From Streptosporangiaceae bacterium NEAU-GS5 (GTDB taxonomy: Bacteria; Actinomycetota; Actinomycetes; Streptosporangiales; Streptosporangiaceae), in contig JAGFNW010000020.1 in NCBI GenBank assembly GCA_017592665.1, positions 1 to 64,000 on the forward strand: a stretch of 64,000 nt of DNA. The letters are read 5' to 3'. Positions 51,159 to 60,352 of the stretch are shown in pieces. The notes under the pieces were generated by a model. It was not told where the DNA came from. It saw nothing but the letters and a program-made list of their open reading frames with translations, and made no database searches. Both the position numbers and the translations under genes were made by a program. Every line of letters begins with the position of its first letter. Position 1 is the stretch's first letter.

Positions 51159-52621
51159 AAGATGGGCGCGGGCCGGTAGGCGGCGGCCGCCGGATGCTTG
51201 CCGGTGATCTCGGCGACCTCGGCCACGACGGAAGCGACCTGGGCCGCCGCGGCGCCGGTGAAAGAGACCCGGTCGGCCAGCAGGGCGTCCAGGGCCGGCC
51301 GGTCGAGCGGCAGCCGGGGGTCGGCGGCCAGCCGGTCGAGCAGCTCGTTGGCGGCGCCGCCGCCGCGCATCGCCAGCGCGGCCGCGACCGCGTGCTCCTT
51401 GATGACCTCGTGGGCGCTCTCCCGGCCCACGCCCGCCCGCACGGCCGCCATCAGCACCTTCGTCGTGGCCAGGAACGGCAGATAGCGGTCCAGCTCGGCG
51501 GCGATCACCCCCGGGAAGGCGCCGAAGTCGTCAAGCACGGTCAGCATGGTCTCGGCCAGCCCGTCGAAGGCGAAGAACGCGTCGGGAAGCGCCACCCGCC
51601 GCACCACCGAGCACGACACGTCGCCCTCGTTCCACTGGTCGCCGGCCAGCTCGCCGGTCATGGAGGCGTAGCCGCGCAGCACGACCGTCAGGCCGTTGAC
51701 CCGCTCGCAGGAGCGGGTGTTCATCTTGTGCGGCATGGCCGAGGAGCCCACCTGGCCCTCGGCGAACCCCTCGGTGACCAGCTCGTGCCCGGCCATCAGC
51801 CGGATCGTCCTGGCCAGCGACGACGGCGCGGCCGCCAGCTGGACCAGCGCCGTCACCACCTCGTAGTCGAGCGAACGCGGATACACCTGGCCGACGCTGG
51901 TCAGCCGCCGGTCGAACCCGAGATGGGCCGCCACCCGGTCTTCCAGGGCGGCGAGCTTGGCCGCGTCGCCGCCGAGCAGGTCGAGCATGTCCTGCGCGGT
52001 GCCCACCGGGCCCTTGACGCCGCGCAGCGGATAGCGGGCGATCAGGTCGGTGAGCCTGCGGTAGGCGGCCAGCATCTCGTCGGCGGCCGAGGCGAACCGC
52101 TTGCCGAGCGTGGTGGCCTGCGCGGCGACGTTGTGGGACCGGCCGGCCATGACCGTGCCGGCGTGCTCGGCCGCCAGGCGGGCCAGCCGCGCCAGCAGGG
52201 CCACGCTTCGGTCGCGCGCCAGCAGCAGGCTGTCGCGGATCTGCAGCTGCTCGACGTTCTCGGTCAGGTCGCGCGAGGTCATGCCCTTGTGCACGTGCTC
52301 GTGCCCGGCCAGCGCGTTGAACTCCTCGATCCGCGCCTTGACGTCGTGGCGGGTGACCCGCTCACGCGCCGCGATGGAGGCCAGATCGACCTGGTCCACC
52401 ACGGCGGCGTAGTCGGCGATCGCCCGCTGCGGGACCGCGACCCCCAGCTCGGCCTGGGCCGACAGCACGGCCAGCCACAGCCGCCGCTCCAGGACCACCT
52501 TGTGCTCGGGCGACCACAGCCGGGCCAGATCGGCCGAGGCGTAACGATTGGCCAGCACATTGGGGATCCGCGGCCGTGCGGCGCTGGGCGGAGTCGACGG
52601 AGACGAAACGCGATCGGTCAC
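51155..52621 (-). CDS. purB: Adenylosuccinate lyase
   Basis: The product of about 488 aa has PNVLANRYASADLARLWSPEHKVVLERRLW, HVHKGMTSRDLTENVEQLQ (catalytic His and Ser/Thr region), AGRSHNVAAQATTLGKRFAS and the fumarase-superfamily signature GSSAMPHKMNTRSCERVNG. PurB cleaves SAICAR and adenylosuccinate in purine synthesis. GTG 52621 sits 8 bases after a TATGCT -10 element, suggesting a leaderless transcript. GNAT follows with a four-base overlap. Confidence 0.96.
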   Translation of the reverse strand: MTDRVSSPSTPPSAARPRIPNVLANRYASADLARLWSPEHKVVLERRLWLAVLSAQAELGVAVPQRAIADYAAVVDQVDLASIAARERVTRHDVKARIEEFNALAGHEHVHKGMTSRDLTENVEQLQIRDSLLLARDRSVALLARLARLAAEHAGTVMAGRSHNVAAQATTLGKRFASAADEMLAAYRRLTDLIARYPLRGVKGPVGTAQDMLDLLGGDAAKLAALEDRVAAHLGFDRRLTSVGQVYPRSLDYEVVTALVQLAAAPSSLARTIRLMAGHELVTEGFAEGQVGSSAMPHKMNTRSCERVNGLTVVLRGYASMTGELAGDQWNEGDVSCSVVRRVALPDAFFAFDGLAETMLTVLDDFGAFPGVIAAELDRYLPFLATTKVLMAAVRAGVGRESAHEVIKEHAVAAALAMRGGGAANELLDRLAADPRLPLDRPALDALLADRVSFTGAAAAQVASVVAEVAEITGKHPAAAAYRPAPIL

Positions 52622-52629
52622 GTTGCCCC

Positions 52630-52635
52630 AGCATA
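52630..52635 (-). promoter_or_regulatory. purB: -10 element of a probably leaderless purB promoter
   Basis: On the minus strand TATGCT lies 8 bases before GTG 52621 with no Shine-Dalgarno between, the geometry of leaderless initiation. The same hexamer and spacing occur before the coiled-coil gene at 7067. Confidence 0.4.
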
Positions 52636-52695
52636 TCCGCCCGGCCCCGCCGCCCACCCCGTGCCCCGGGCCGGCGCGACGACGCTACCGGGACG

Positions 52696-55600
52696 TCACG
52701 GGATCGGCTCGTAGACCTTCAGCTCCGGCTGGGGGGCCGGACGGCGGCGGCGCAGCCGCTCCTTGGTCCGCTCGACGATCGTGTACAGCGTCGGCACCAG
52801 CACCAGCGTCAGCAGCGTCGAGGAGATCAGCCCGCCGATCACCACGATCGCCAGCGGCCGGGAGATGAACCCGCCCGACCCGGTGACGCCCAGCGCCATC
52901 GGCGTGAGCGCGCAGATCGTGGCCGTCGCCGTCATCAGGATCGGGCGAAGCCGCCGCCGGCCGCCCTCGACGACCGCCTCGACCACGCCCAGCCCCTGCG
53001 ACCGATACTGGTTGATCAGGTCGATCAGCACGATCGCGTTGGTGACCACGATGCCGATCAGCATCAGCATGCCGATCAGCGCCGGCACGCCCAGCGCCGT
53101 GCCCGTCGCCAGCAGCAGCCCGATCGCGCCGGTCGCCGCGAACGGGATCGACACCAGCAGGATCAGCGGCTGCACGAAGCTCCGGAACGTCGCCACCATG
53201 ATCATGAAGACGATCGCTATGGCCAGCAGCATCGCCATTCCGAGGTCGGCGAACGCGTCCGCCTGGTCGGCCGAGGCCCCGCCGATCTCGTACGACACGC
53301 CGGCCGGCATCGTCAGGCCTTTCAGCCGGTCGGTGACCTTCGCGGTGATCGCGCCCAGGTTCCCCGCGTCGGCCGTGCCGGCCACCGTCGCCGTACGGTC
53401 GCCGTCCTGCCGCGTGATCTGCGTCGGGCCCTGCGCCTTGTCGACGTTGGCCACGCTGCTGAGCTTGACCGCGCCGGTCGCGGTCGGCAGCCGCAGGTCG
53501 CGGATCTGCGTCAGGCTCGTCGGGGCCGCCCCCACGCGCAGCACGATGTCGCTGGACCGGCCGTCGAGACTGATCGACCCGATCGGCGCGCCCCGGAACG
53601 CCTGCGCCACCATCTGCCCGATCCCGGCCTCGGTCAGCCCCTTGGCGGCCGCCTTCTCCCGGATGACGTGCACCTCGATCCGCTGCGCGCTGTCCTCCAG
53701 GTTGGAGCTCACATCACGCAGCCCCGGCACGTCCTTCACCGTGGCCGCCACGGCCGCGGCCGCCGACTTCAGCTCGGCCGTGTCGGCGCCCTGCAAGATC
53801 ACCTGCAGCTGGTCGGAGTTGAACCCCCCGCCGCCGCCCTGGCCCACCTTGATCGTGCCGACGCCGCTCAGCCCCGCCAGCCGGTCGCGCAGCCGCTGCT
53901 CCAACGCCGGCGTGTCGACCCCGTCGGCCACCGTCACCGAATAGGTGGCCCGGTCGGCGGCGCCGCCGACCCGCCCGCCCAGCTGCTGATTGCCGCCGCC
54001 CACCGTCACCTGATACGAGGCGACGCCGCGGTCGGCCTTCAGCACGTCCTCGATCCGCTTGGCCGCGGCGTCGGTCGTCGCGAGGTCGGTGCCGACCGGC
54101 ATCCGCTGCGTGATCTGCGTGGTGTTGTTGCCCGACGAGTCGAGGAAGTTGGTCTTCAGATTGGGCGCCAGCGCCATCGTCCCCACGAAGATCAGGAACC
54201 CGGCCACCAGCGTGATCGCCCGGCGCCGGGTCGCGAACCGCAGCACCGGCAGATAGATCCGCTGCAACGGCGAGCGCAGCTCCCGCCGCTCGGCCTCCTG
54301 CCGGATCGTCTCGCCGTCGCCCTGCGGCGTCTTCAGGAACCAGTACGCGAGGACCGGGATCACCGTCAACGCCACCAGCAGCGAGGCCAGCAGCGCCACC
54401 GTCACCGTGATCGCGAACGAGCTGAACAGCTGTCCCACCAGGCCGCCCACGAACGCGATCGGCAAGAACACGGCCACCGTGGTCAGCGTCGACGCCGTCA
54501 CCGCGCCCGACACCTCACGCACCGCGCCCAGCACGGCCTGCCGTTTCGCCTCGCCGTACGTCAGATGTCGTTTGATGTTCTCCAGCACGACGATCGAGTC
54601 GTCGACCACCCGGCCGATCGCGATCGTCAGCGCCCCCAGCGTCAGCAGGTTCAGCGAGTAGTCGCCGGCCCACAACGCGATCAGCGCGATCACCACCGAC
54701 AGCGGGATCGACACCGCCGTCACGATCGTCGACCGCACCGACAGCAGGAACACCAAGATGATCAGCACCGCGAACGCCAGGCCCAGCAGGCCCTCCGTGG
54801 TCAGATCCTCGATCGACCGCTCCACGTACGGCGCCTGGTCGAACACCACCGTCAGCTCAGACGCGTCCCCCATGGCCCGCGTCAGCTCCGGCAGCTTGGC
54901 CCGCACGTCGTGGGAGATCTGCACGGCGTTGGCGTCCTGGCGCATCGTGATCGAAACGCCGAGGCTCGGCGTGCCGTTGGTCCGCGTGATCGTCGTCGCC
55001 TGCGCGTCGGCCTCCACGATGTCGGCCACGTCGCCGAGCCGTACGGGCTTGGGCTGGGCCGCCGGCTGCGTCGGCCGCGCCTGCGGCAGATTCCCCGACC
55101 CCGCGCGGCCCTGCGCCGAACCCACGGCAGAACCCACGGCAGAACCCTGCGAACCCGCGGCCGAACCACCCGCCGGGTTCTGACCCGCGCCCTGCCGCTG
55201 CTGCTGCGCCGACGGCACGGTCGAACCGCTCGACGCCGGCGGCAGATACAGACCCTTCAAGTCGTCGATCGAGGTGATCCGGTCGCCGATCTGCACCGTC
55301 AGCGTCTTACCCGACTCGGTCACACTGCCGGCCGGGATCGCCAGGCCGTTGGTCTGCAGCACCTGCGCGATCACCGCCGGCGACTGCCCCGCGAGCGCCA
55401 GCTTCACCAGATTCGGCGTGATCACGACCTGCTTCTCACGCGCGCCCGACACCGCCGCCTCACGCACGCCCGTGATGCCCTGCAGCTGCGGCACCATGAC
55501 CCGCTGCAGCTTGTCGAGCATCCCGTGCGGATCGCCCGCGTCGCCGACCGCGATCACCATCACCGGGATGTCGTCGGTGCTGCCCGCCACCACCTGCGGA

Positions 55601-55974
55601 TCCACCTGCGCCGGCAACTGACCCTTCACCCGGCTCACCGACTGCTGCATCTTCGAGACCGCGCCGTCGACATCGGTGCCGTAATCGAACATCACCTGGA
55701 TCTGCGCCGAGCCCTCACGCGACGTCGACGAGATCTGGGTGACCCCCTCGATCCCCGTCAAACCGTCCTCGATCGGCTTGGTGACCTGCTCCTCGACGAT
55801 GTCCGGCGACGCGCCCGGATAGGACGCCACCACGAACGCCGCCGGGAACTCCAGCGACGGGAACAACTGCTGCTTCAACGACGGAATCGCCAACGCGCCC
55901 ACCGCGCTGAGCACCACCGCGATCATGATCACGAGGCTGCGGTTGGCAAGGCTCAGCCTGGCCAGAAAGGTCAT
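52696..55974 (-). CDS. RND-family efflux permease (AcrB/HAE1-like)
   Basis: The 1092-aa product has 12 membrane helices in two halves, each followed by a large porter domain. NRSLVIMIAVVLSAVGALAIPSLKQQLFPS opens the family; GRVVDDSIVVLENIKRHL carries the proton-relay Asp region; LIGIVVTNAIVLIDLINQ is the second-half counterpart. A low-complexity Gln/Gly/Ser-rich insert (about residues 240-300) lies in the first porter loop. Gram-positive RND pumps like this often act without an outer-membrane channel. Divergent from a MarR gene that probably regulates it. Confidence 0.93.
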   Translation of the reverse strand: MTFLARLSLANRSLVIMIAVVLSAVGALAIPSLKQQLFPSLEFPAAFVVASYPGASPDIVEEQVTKPIEDGLTGIEGVTQISSTSREGSAQIQVMFDYGTDVDGAVSKMQQSVSRVKGQLPAQVDPQVVAGSTDDIPVMVIAVGDAGDPHGMLDKLQRVMVPQLQGITGVREAAVSGAREKQVVITPNLVKLALAGQSPAVIAQVLQTNGLAIPAGSVTESGKTLTVQIGDRITSIDDLKGLYLPPASSGSTVPSAQQQRQGAGQNPAGGSAAGSQGSAVGSAVGSAQGRAGSGNLPQARPTQPAAQPKPVRLGDVADIVEADAQATTITRTNGTPSLGVSITMRQDANAVQISHDVRAKLPELTRAMGDASELTVVFDQAPYVERSIEDLTTEGLLGLAFAVLIILVFLLSVRSTIVTAVSIPLSVVIALIALWAGDYSLNLLTLGALTIAIGRVVDDSIVVLENIKRHLTYGEAKRQAVLGAVREVSGAVTASTLTTVAVFLPIAFVGGLVGQLFSSFAITVTVALLASLLVALTVIPVLAYWFLKTPQGDGETIRQEAERRELRSPLQRIYLPVLRFATRRRAITLVAGFLIFVGTMALAPNLKTNFLDSSGNNTTQITQRMPVGTDLATTDAAAKRIEDVLKADRGVASYQVTVGGGNQQLGGRVGGAADRATYSVTVADGVDTPALEQRLRDRLAGLSGVGTIKVGQGGGGGFNSDQLQVILQGADTAELKSAAAAVAATVKDVPGLRDVSSNLEDSAQRIEVHVIREKAAAKGLTEAGIGQMVAQAFRGAPIGSISLDGRSSDIVLRVGAAPTSLTQIRDLRLPTATGAVKLSSVANVDKAQGPTQITRQDGDRTATVAGTADAGNLGAITAKVTDRLKGLTMPAGVSYEIGGASADQADAFADLGMAMLLAIAIVFMIMVATFRSFVQPLILLVSIPFAATGAIGLLLATGTALGVPALIGMLMLIGIVVTNAIVLIDLINQYRSQGLGVVEAVVEGGRRRLRPILMTATATICALTPMALGVTGSGGFISRPLAIVVIGGLISSTLLTLVLVPTLYTIVERTKERLRRRRPAPQPELKVYEPIP

Positions 55975-56053
55975 GACGGCGCTCCTCGAAACGTCAAAAC
56001 GATGCAGGCCACACTAACACTTCGCGTGATACGAATATTTAACCCGGTTTACG

Positions 56054-56075
56054 TTCCTGATAACCTTCTCAGGAA
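56054..56075. promoter_or_regulatory. Palindrome TTCCTGA-N8-TCAGGAA, likely MarR operator
   Basis: A perfect 7+7 inverted repeat sits 15 bases before the MarR gene's GTG and within the divergent promoter region of the RND pump, the usual operator position for MarR control of a divergent exporter. Confidence 0.55.
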
Positions 56076-56089
56076 ACAAAAGGACGGAC

Positions 56090-56536
56090 GTGGACAACGC
56101 ACGCGAAGCGCTGATCGACTGGCTGGTGGAGACCCAGCGCGGCATGGGCCGCCACTTCGCCCGAGCCCGATCCCTCCCCCTGCTGGCATCCAACCTCACC
56201 ATGCCGCAACTCAAACTCGTCATGTTCCTCGCCTTCCACGGCTCCACCGCCGGCCAGGACATCGCCCGCCAGCTCGGCGTCGGTCTCGGCACCGTCACCG
56301 GCATCGTCGACCGCGTCATCGCCCAAGGCCTGGCCACCCGCCGCGAAGACCCCCACGACCGCCGCGTCCGCCGCGTCGAACTCACCCCCAAAGGCCACGC
56401 CCTCGCCGAGGAGATCCTCGACACCGGCACCGCCGAATGGCGCGCCATCCTCAGCCGCCTCGACACCGACACCCTCCGCGACCTGGAACGCGTCTTCCTC
56501 AAACTCGACGCCGCCCTCCACGACGACCCCCTCTAG
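56090..56536 (+). CDS. MarR-family transcriptional regulator
   Basis: The 148-aa winged-helix protein contains NLTMPQLKLVMFLAFHGSTAGQDIARQLGVGLGTVTGIVDRVIAQGLATRREDPHDRRVRRVELTPKGHALAE, with the DxRxxR wing motif. GTG 56090 follows an AGGACGG site. Divergent from the RND permease, so probably its repressor. Confidence 0.93.
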   Translation: MDNAREALIDWLVETQRGMGRHFARARSLPLLASNLTMPQLKLVMFLAFHGSTAGQDIARQLGVGLGTVTGIVDRVIAQGLATRREDPHDRRVRRVELTPKGHALAEEILDTGTAEWRAILSRLDTDTLRDLERVFLKLDAALHDDPL

Positions 56537-56607
56537 CCCCACCACCGCCACGCGACGACCCTGCACACCATCGCCAGCACGCGACGACCCACGAAGAGCC
56601 GCCCGCC

Positions 56608-57450
56608 ATGCCCCATGACCGCGAAACCAGCCCCCGCCAAACCAGCCCCCACGGGCCCGACGGATATCCCGGCAGTGAGAGCGACTATCTAAGCGGGCTG
56701 TTCTCCCTTCGTGGGCGGGTCGCGCTGGTGACCGGCGGCAGCTCAGGAATCGGCTACGCCATCGCCGAAGCGCTCGGCCGGGCCGGAGCCGACCTCGTCC
56801 TCGTCGCACGCCGCGACGGCGAACTCGCCCGCGCCGTCGCCGACCTGGCCGCGCACAACATCAGGGCATCCGCCATCAGCGCCGACCTCGCCGACCACGA
56901 CGCCGTCACCCGTATCTGCACCGACGCGCCCGCCGCATTCGGCGACATCGACATCCTCGTCAACAACGCGGCCAACAACATCCGCCGCCCGATGAGCGAC
57001 CTCACCGACGACGACTACCAGCAGACCATCGCCATCAACGTCACCGCCCCGTACCGCCTCGGCCAGCACTTCGGCCCCCGCATGATCCGCCGCGGCTGGG
57101 GCCGCATCATCAACATCGGCTCCCAGCAGTCCATCAGCGCCTTCAACAACAGCGGCGCCTACGGCGTCTCCAAAGCCGCCATCGCCGGCCTCACGCGCTC
57201 CCAGGCCGAAGCCTGGTCACGCCACGGCGTCACCAGCAACACGATCATCCCCGGCTTCGTTCTCACCCCGCTCACCGAACCCGCTCAAGCCATCCCCGGG
57301 CTCGTCGACCAACTCGCCGCACGCGCCATGGTCAAACGCAACGGCCTGCCCGCCGACTTCGCCGCCGCGGCCGTCTTCCTCGCCTCCCCCGCCGCCGGCT
57401 ACGTCACCGGCCAAACCCTCCATGTAGACGGCGGCTTCAGCGTCCACTAG
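56608..57450 (+). CDS. SDR-family oxidoreductase
   Basis: The 280-aa classical short-chain dehydrogenase has the NAD(P)-binding TGGSSGIGYAIAEAL, NNAANN, catalytic Ser in NIGSQQSISA, Tyr/Lys in GAYGVSKAAIAGLTR and the C-terminal GQTLHVDGGF. The first 35 residues are an extra polar tail; ATG 56608 is the only reasonable start, with an internal one lacking. Resembles gluconate 5-dehydrogenase-like SDRs. It follows the MarR gene by 71 bases containing a repeated GCGACGACCC. Confidence 0.93.
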   Translation: MPHDRETSPRQTSPHGPDGYPGSESDYLSGLFSLRGRVALVTGGSSGIGYAIAEALGRAGADLVLVARRDGELARAVADLAAHNIRASAISADLADHDAVTRICTDAPAAFGDIDILVNNAANNIRRPMSDLTDDDYQQTIAINVTAPYRLGQHFGPRMIRRGWGRIINIGSQQSISAFNNSGAYGVSKAAIAGLTRSQAEAWSRHGVTSNTIIPGFVLTPLTEPAQAIPGLVDQLAARAMVKRNGLPADFAAAAVFLASPAAGYVTGQTLHVDGGFSVH

Positions 57451-57622
57451 GGCTCATCGGCGGGCCATATCCGGCTCGTCCGGCGCGCAAGCCACCACCA
57501 CGCCGCCGGGGCGGGGTTCCCGTACCCGGCCTGACGAACGGGCTGGAGTCAGCGGCGTCACCGATCAGAAATCCTCCGCCACGTCGTCAGTTCTGGCAGC
57601 CCCCGCACCGGTGGAAGGATCC

Positions 57623-58636
57623 ATGACCATGACCGACGCCAGACCCCTGGGCGCCGACGAGGCCACGTTCATCGCCGCGGTCCGCTCACACGACACGGCG
57701 AGGTTCGCGCTCCTCACCGAACGCCACCGCCGTGAGCTGCAAGTGCACTGCTACCGGATGCTCGCGAACTACGAGGACGCCCAGGACATGACGCAGGAGA
57801 CGTTCCTGCGAGCGTGGAACAAGCGGGAGTCGTTCAAGGGCCATGCCGCGCTGCGGACCTGGCTGTACCGGATCGCGACGAACGCCTGCCTCGACTTTCT
57901 GGAAAAGCGCAACGACCGCACACCCCTACCATCCGAGCTGCCGGACCCCGGCTCCGAGCTGCCGTACCTGCAGCCGTACCCCGACCGGATGCTCCCCGAG
58001 GACCCGCAGGAATCGGTGGTGGCGCGGGAGACGATCGAGCTGGCGTTCGTCGTGGCCGTCCAGCACCTGCCGCCACGGCAGCGAGCGGTGTTCATCCTGC
58101 GCGACGTCCTAGGCTGGCCGGCGTCGAAGGCCGCCGACACCCTCGAGCTGACCCTCGCATCGGTGACCAGCGCACTACAGCGGGCGCGCGTGACGATGCG
58201 CGAGCAGCTACCCGGCCGCCGCCTCGACTGGCGGAGACCCTCCACCCACGAGCTGTCGGACGACGAGCGCGGCGTGGTGAAGTCGTATATCGACGCCCAT
58301 GAGCGCAACGACCTCGACGGGCTGATGTCCCTGCTGCGCGACGACCTGCGCTTCGCGATGCTGCCCGAGCCGGGCGCCTTGATCATGACGGCCGAAGACG
58401 CGGTGGACGGCTGGGTCTCCGGTGGGCTCTTCCAGCGCGGCCACGACGACTGGCGCTGTATCCCCACGACGGTCAACCGCATGCCTGCCGCCGCGCTGTA
58501 CCTCCGCACCCCCGCCGACCCGCAGTACCGGCTATTCACCATCGCGGTCCTGCACATCGTCGACGGGAAGATCGCCGAGCTCACCGGATTCGACGCCACC
58601 GACAAACCATGGCTGGGCCTGCCCCCGACACTGTGA
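57623..58636 (+). CDS. ECF sigma factor with C-terminal SnoaL-like domain (SigG-like)
   Basis: The product of about 337 aa has region 2 (RRELQVHCYRMLANYEDAQDMTQETFLRAWNKRESFKGHAALRTWLYRIATNACLDFLE), region 4 (VVAVQHLPPRQRAVFILRDVLGWPASKAADTLELTLASVTSALQRARVTM) and an NTF2/SnoaL tail (YIDAHERNDLDGLMSLLRDDLRFAMLPEPG). ATG 57623 is preferred over GTG 57611 because GGAAGG precedes it. This is the ECF29/SigG-like group in which the tail regulates activity. The next gene is convergent. Confidence 0.92.
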   Translation: MTMTDARPLGADEATFIAAVRSHDTARFALLTERHRRELQVHCYRMLANYEDAQDMTQETFLRAWNKRESFKGHAALRTWLYRIATNACLDFLEKRNDRTPLPSELPDPGSELPYLQPYPDRMLPEDPQESVVARETIELAFVVAVQHLPPRQRAVFILRDVLGWPASKAADTLELTLASVTSALQRARVTMREQLPGRRLDWRRPSTHELSDDERGVVKSYIDAHERNDLDGLMSLLRDDLRFAMLPEPGALIMTAEDAVDGWVSGGLFQRGHDDWRCIPTTVNRMPAAALYLRTPADPQYRLFTIAVLHIVDGKIAELTGFDATDKPWLGLPPTL

Positions 58637-58845
58637 TCAGACAAGCCCCCATCGTCGACGAATCCAGCGCACGGGCCACCGTCCCCGCCGTCACCGACGT
58701 CACCGACGAACGAGCACCCCGACCAGCTGAACACCACCGCCCCGCCGGCAGCGGCGGCGGGGCGGTCTCATGCCCCCGAGGGTCACGGTGAGCACGCCAG
58801 GAAGGATTTCGACCCGGCCTCACGAGCCGAGCATTCGGCCCGCGC

Positions 58846-59412
58846 TCATCGCCTCGTCTCGTATCGAGTCAGCACCACGCCGCCGGGAAACGCCCGCGTC
58901 TCCACCAGGGTCAGGTCCACCCAGCCGTCCAGCGCCGTGAAGAACGGCGTGCCACCGCCCACCAGGACCGGGTAGGTGGCCAGGGCGTACTCGTCGATCA
59001 GCCCGGCCCGCATGGCCGCCCCGGCGAGCGTCGCGCCACTGACGCCCATCGGAGCGCCATCCTCGGCCTTGAGCCGGGTGATCTCGGCGACCGCGTCGCC
59101 GGTGACCAGGCGGGTGTTCCAGTCGACCTTGTCGATCGTCGAGGAGAACACGACCTTCGGCGTGTCCCGCCAGTTCCGCGCGAACTCGATCTGCGCCGGG
59201 GTCGCGTCGGGCTGCCGGTCGCCGGTCGGCCAGTAGGAGCTCATCGTCTCCCACAGCTTGCGCCCATACAGCGACAAACCGATCGCCCGCTCCCTGTCGA
59301 GCCACCACTGGAACAGCTCGTCGCTCGGCGGCCCGCCCCAGCCGATGTCGTCGCCGGGCGCGGCGATGTAGCCGTCCAGGGTCACGTTCATGGCGAAGAT
59401 CAGTTTCCGCAT
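58846..59412 (-). CDS. Dihydrofolate reductase-fold protein (RibD C-terminal family)
   Basis: The 188-aa product begins MRKLIFAMNVTLDGYIAAPGDDIGW, then GRKLWETMSSYWP and the C-terminal GGGTPFF and LVETRAFPGGVVLTRYE. The RibD_C/YyaP-like family is a group of NADPH-binding reductases of unknown substrate common in actinomycetes. ATG 59412. Convergent with the sigma-factor gene; such proteins are frequent neighbours of SigG-like genes. Confidence 0.9.
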   Translation of the reverse strand: MRKLIFAMNVTLDGYIAAPGDDIGWGGPPSDELFQWWLDRERAIGLSLYGRKLWETMSSYWPTGDRQPDATPAQIEFARNWRDTPKVVFSSTIDKVDWNTRLVTGDAVAEITRLKAEDGAPMGVSGATLAGAAMRAGLIDEYALATYPVLVGGGTPFFTALDGWVDLTLVETRAFPGGVVLTRYETRR

Positions 59413-59776
59413 CGTGCCAACCTCCCGTGAGTCGATGTCACACGTACAGACGGGCGCGGCGCGGAAACCTAATCGGTGCGCGATCTGCGTCCGCTGAAGG
59501 ACCGACAACGCCAGATGGCTCCGCCGCAGGGCCGGGTGCCTCGTCCGTGGGTCGGGATCGCCCCTGCAAACCCCGAACCTGACGACACACCTGGCCCCGC
59601 ACCAACTTCACGACCGCGCCACACGCCCACTAGACCCGGGCGCACGTCCCCACGTGCTCCAGCCCAGCCCAGCCAGCACGCCACCTCAGCACACGCCTGA
59701 CAGCGCAACGCTCCCCCGAGCGCACCCAAACCAAGCACCGACCAACGCCCGACCACCGGCAGAAGACCCGCTCTGA
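59413..59776. other. Gene-free spacer
   Basis: About 360 bases between two minus-strand genes. Frames here are short and lack the expected codon bias. I see no promoter or RNA motif I would defend. Confidence 0.45.
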
Positions 59777-60247
59777 CTACTTGCGGCGGACTTCGCTGAG
59801 ACCGCGACCCTCGTGCCACATCTCGACCACCAGGAACTGCCCGCCCGCATCGACCCGCGTGATCACCAACTCGGCCACATCAACCCGGAACAGATGCGAC
59901 CCCTCCCCCGGCAGATGCTCCTTCGACGCCGGATCCTCCACCTCCAGCGCACGCCCCGCGAACTTCACATCCCCCGACCACGACCCCGGATCGGCATCAT
60001 CAGGATCATCGGAACCACTGTGCACCGCCACCCGCGGATCACGCCGCAGATCCCGCGCCTTCAGCGCACCCCCCATCGACCCCAGCCACACCTCCCCATC
60101 ACGAAACTCCAACTCCGTGCCACTGATCCGCGGCGACCCGTCACGCCGCAACGTCGCCATCGTCTTGTGCCGATGCCGGTCGAACAGCGCCCGCGCCCGA
60201 GCCGCGAACTCCGGGACTTCCTTCTCGATCTCCTGCCACGAACTCAT
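59777..60247 (-). CDS. Pyridoxamine 5'-phosphate oxidase-fold protein
   Basis: The 156-aa product MSSWQEIEKEVPEFAARARALFDRHRHKTMATLRRDGSPRISGTE has the FMN-binding split-barrel opening, followed by VWLGSMGGALKARDLRRDPRVAVHS, typical of the actinobacterial PNPOx-like (F420/FMN-dependent) group. Probably a cytoplasmic flavin- or F420-binding protein. ATG 60247; the open frame extends to 60298 but the extension is not conserved-looking. Confidence 0.88.
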   Translation of the reverse strand: MSSWQEIEKEVPEFAARARALFDRHRHKTMATLRRDGSPRISGTELEFRDGEVWLGSMGGALKARDLRRDPRVAVHSGSDDPDDADPGSWSGDVKFAGRALEVEDPASKEHLPGEGSHLFRVDVAELVITRVDAGGQFLVVEMWHEGRGLSEVRRK

Positions 60248-60352
60248 GCCGCCATCGTGCACCCCGCCACCGACAAAAACGCCCCACCACCGCACCACCC
60301 CCGGCCAAGCAAGGCACCCGAAGTGTCACACCCCGGTGAGAGGATCCACCTC

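Noticed and set aside
52576-57450. 1624-codon open frame on the plus strand
   Set aside because: Its first 1340 codons are the Arg/His/Gln-rich antisense shadow of the RND permease gene. Only the last 280 codons (SDR) are real.
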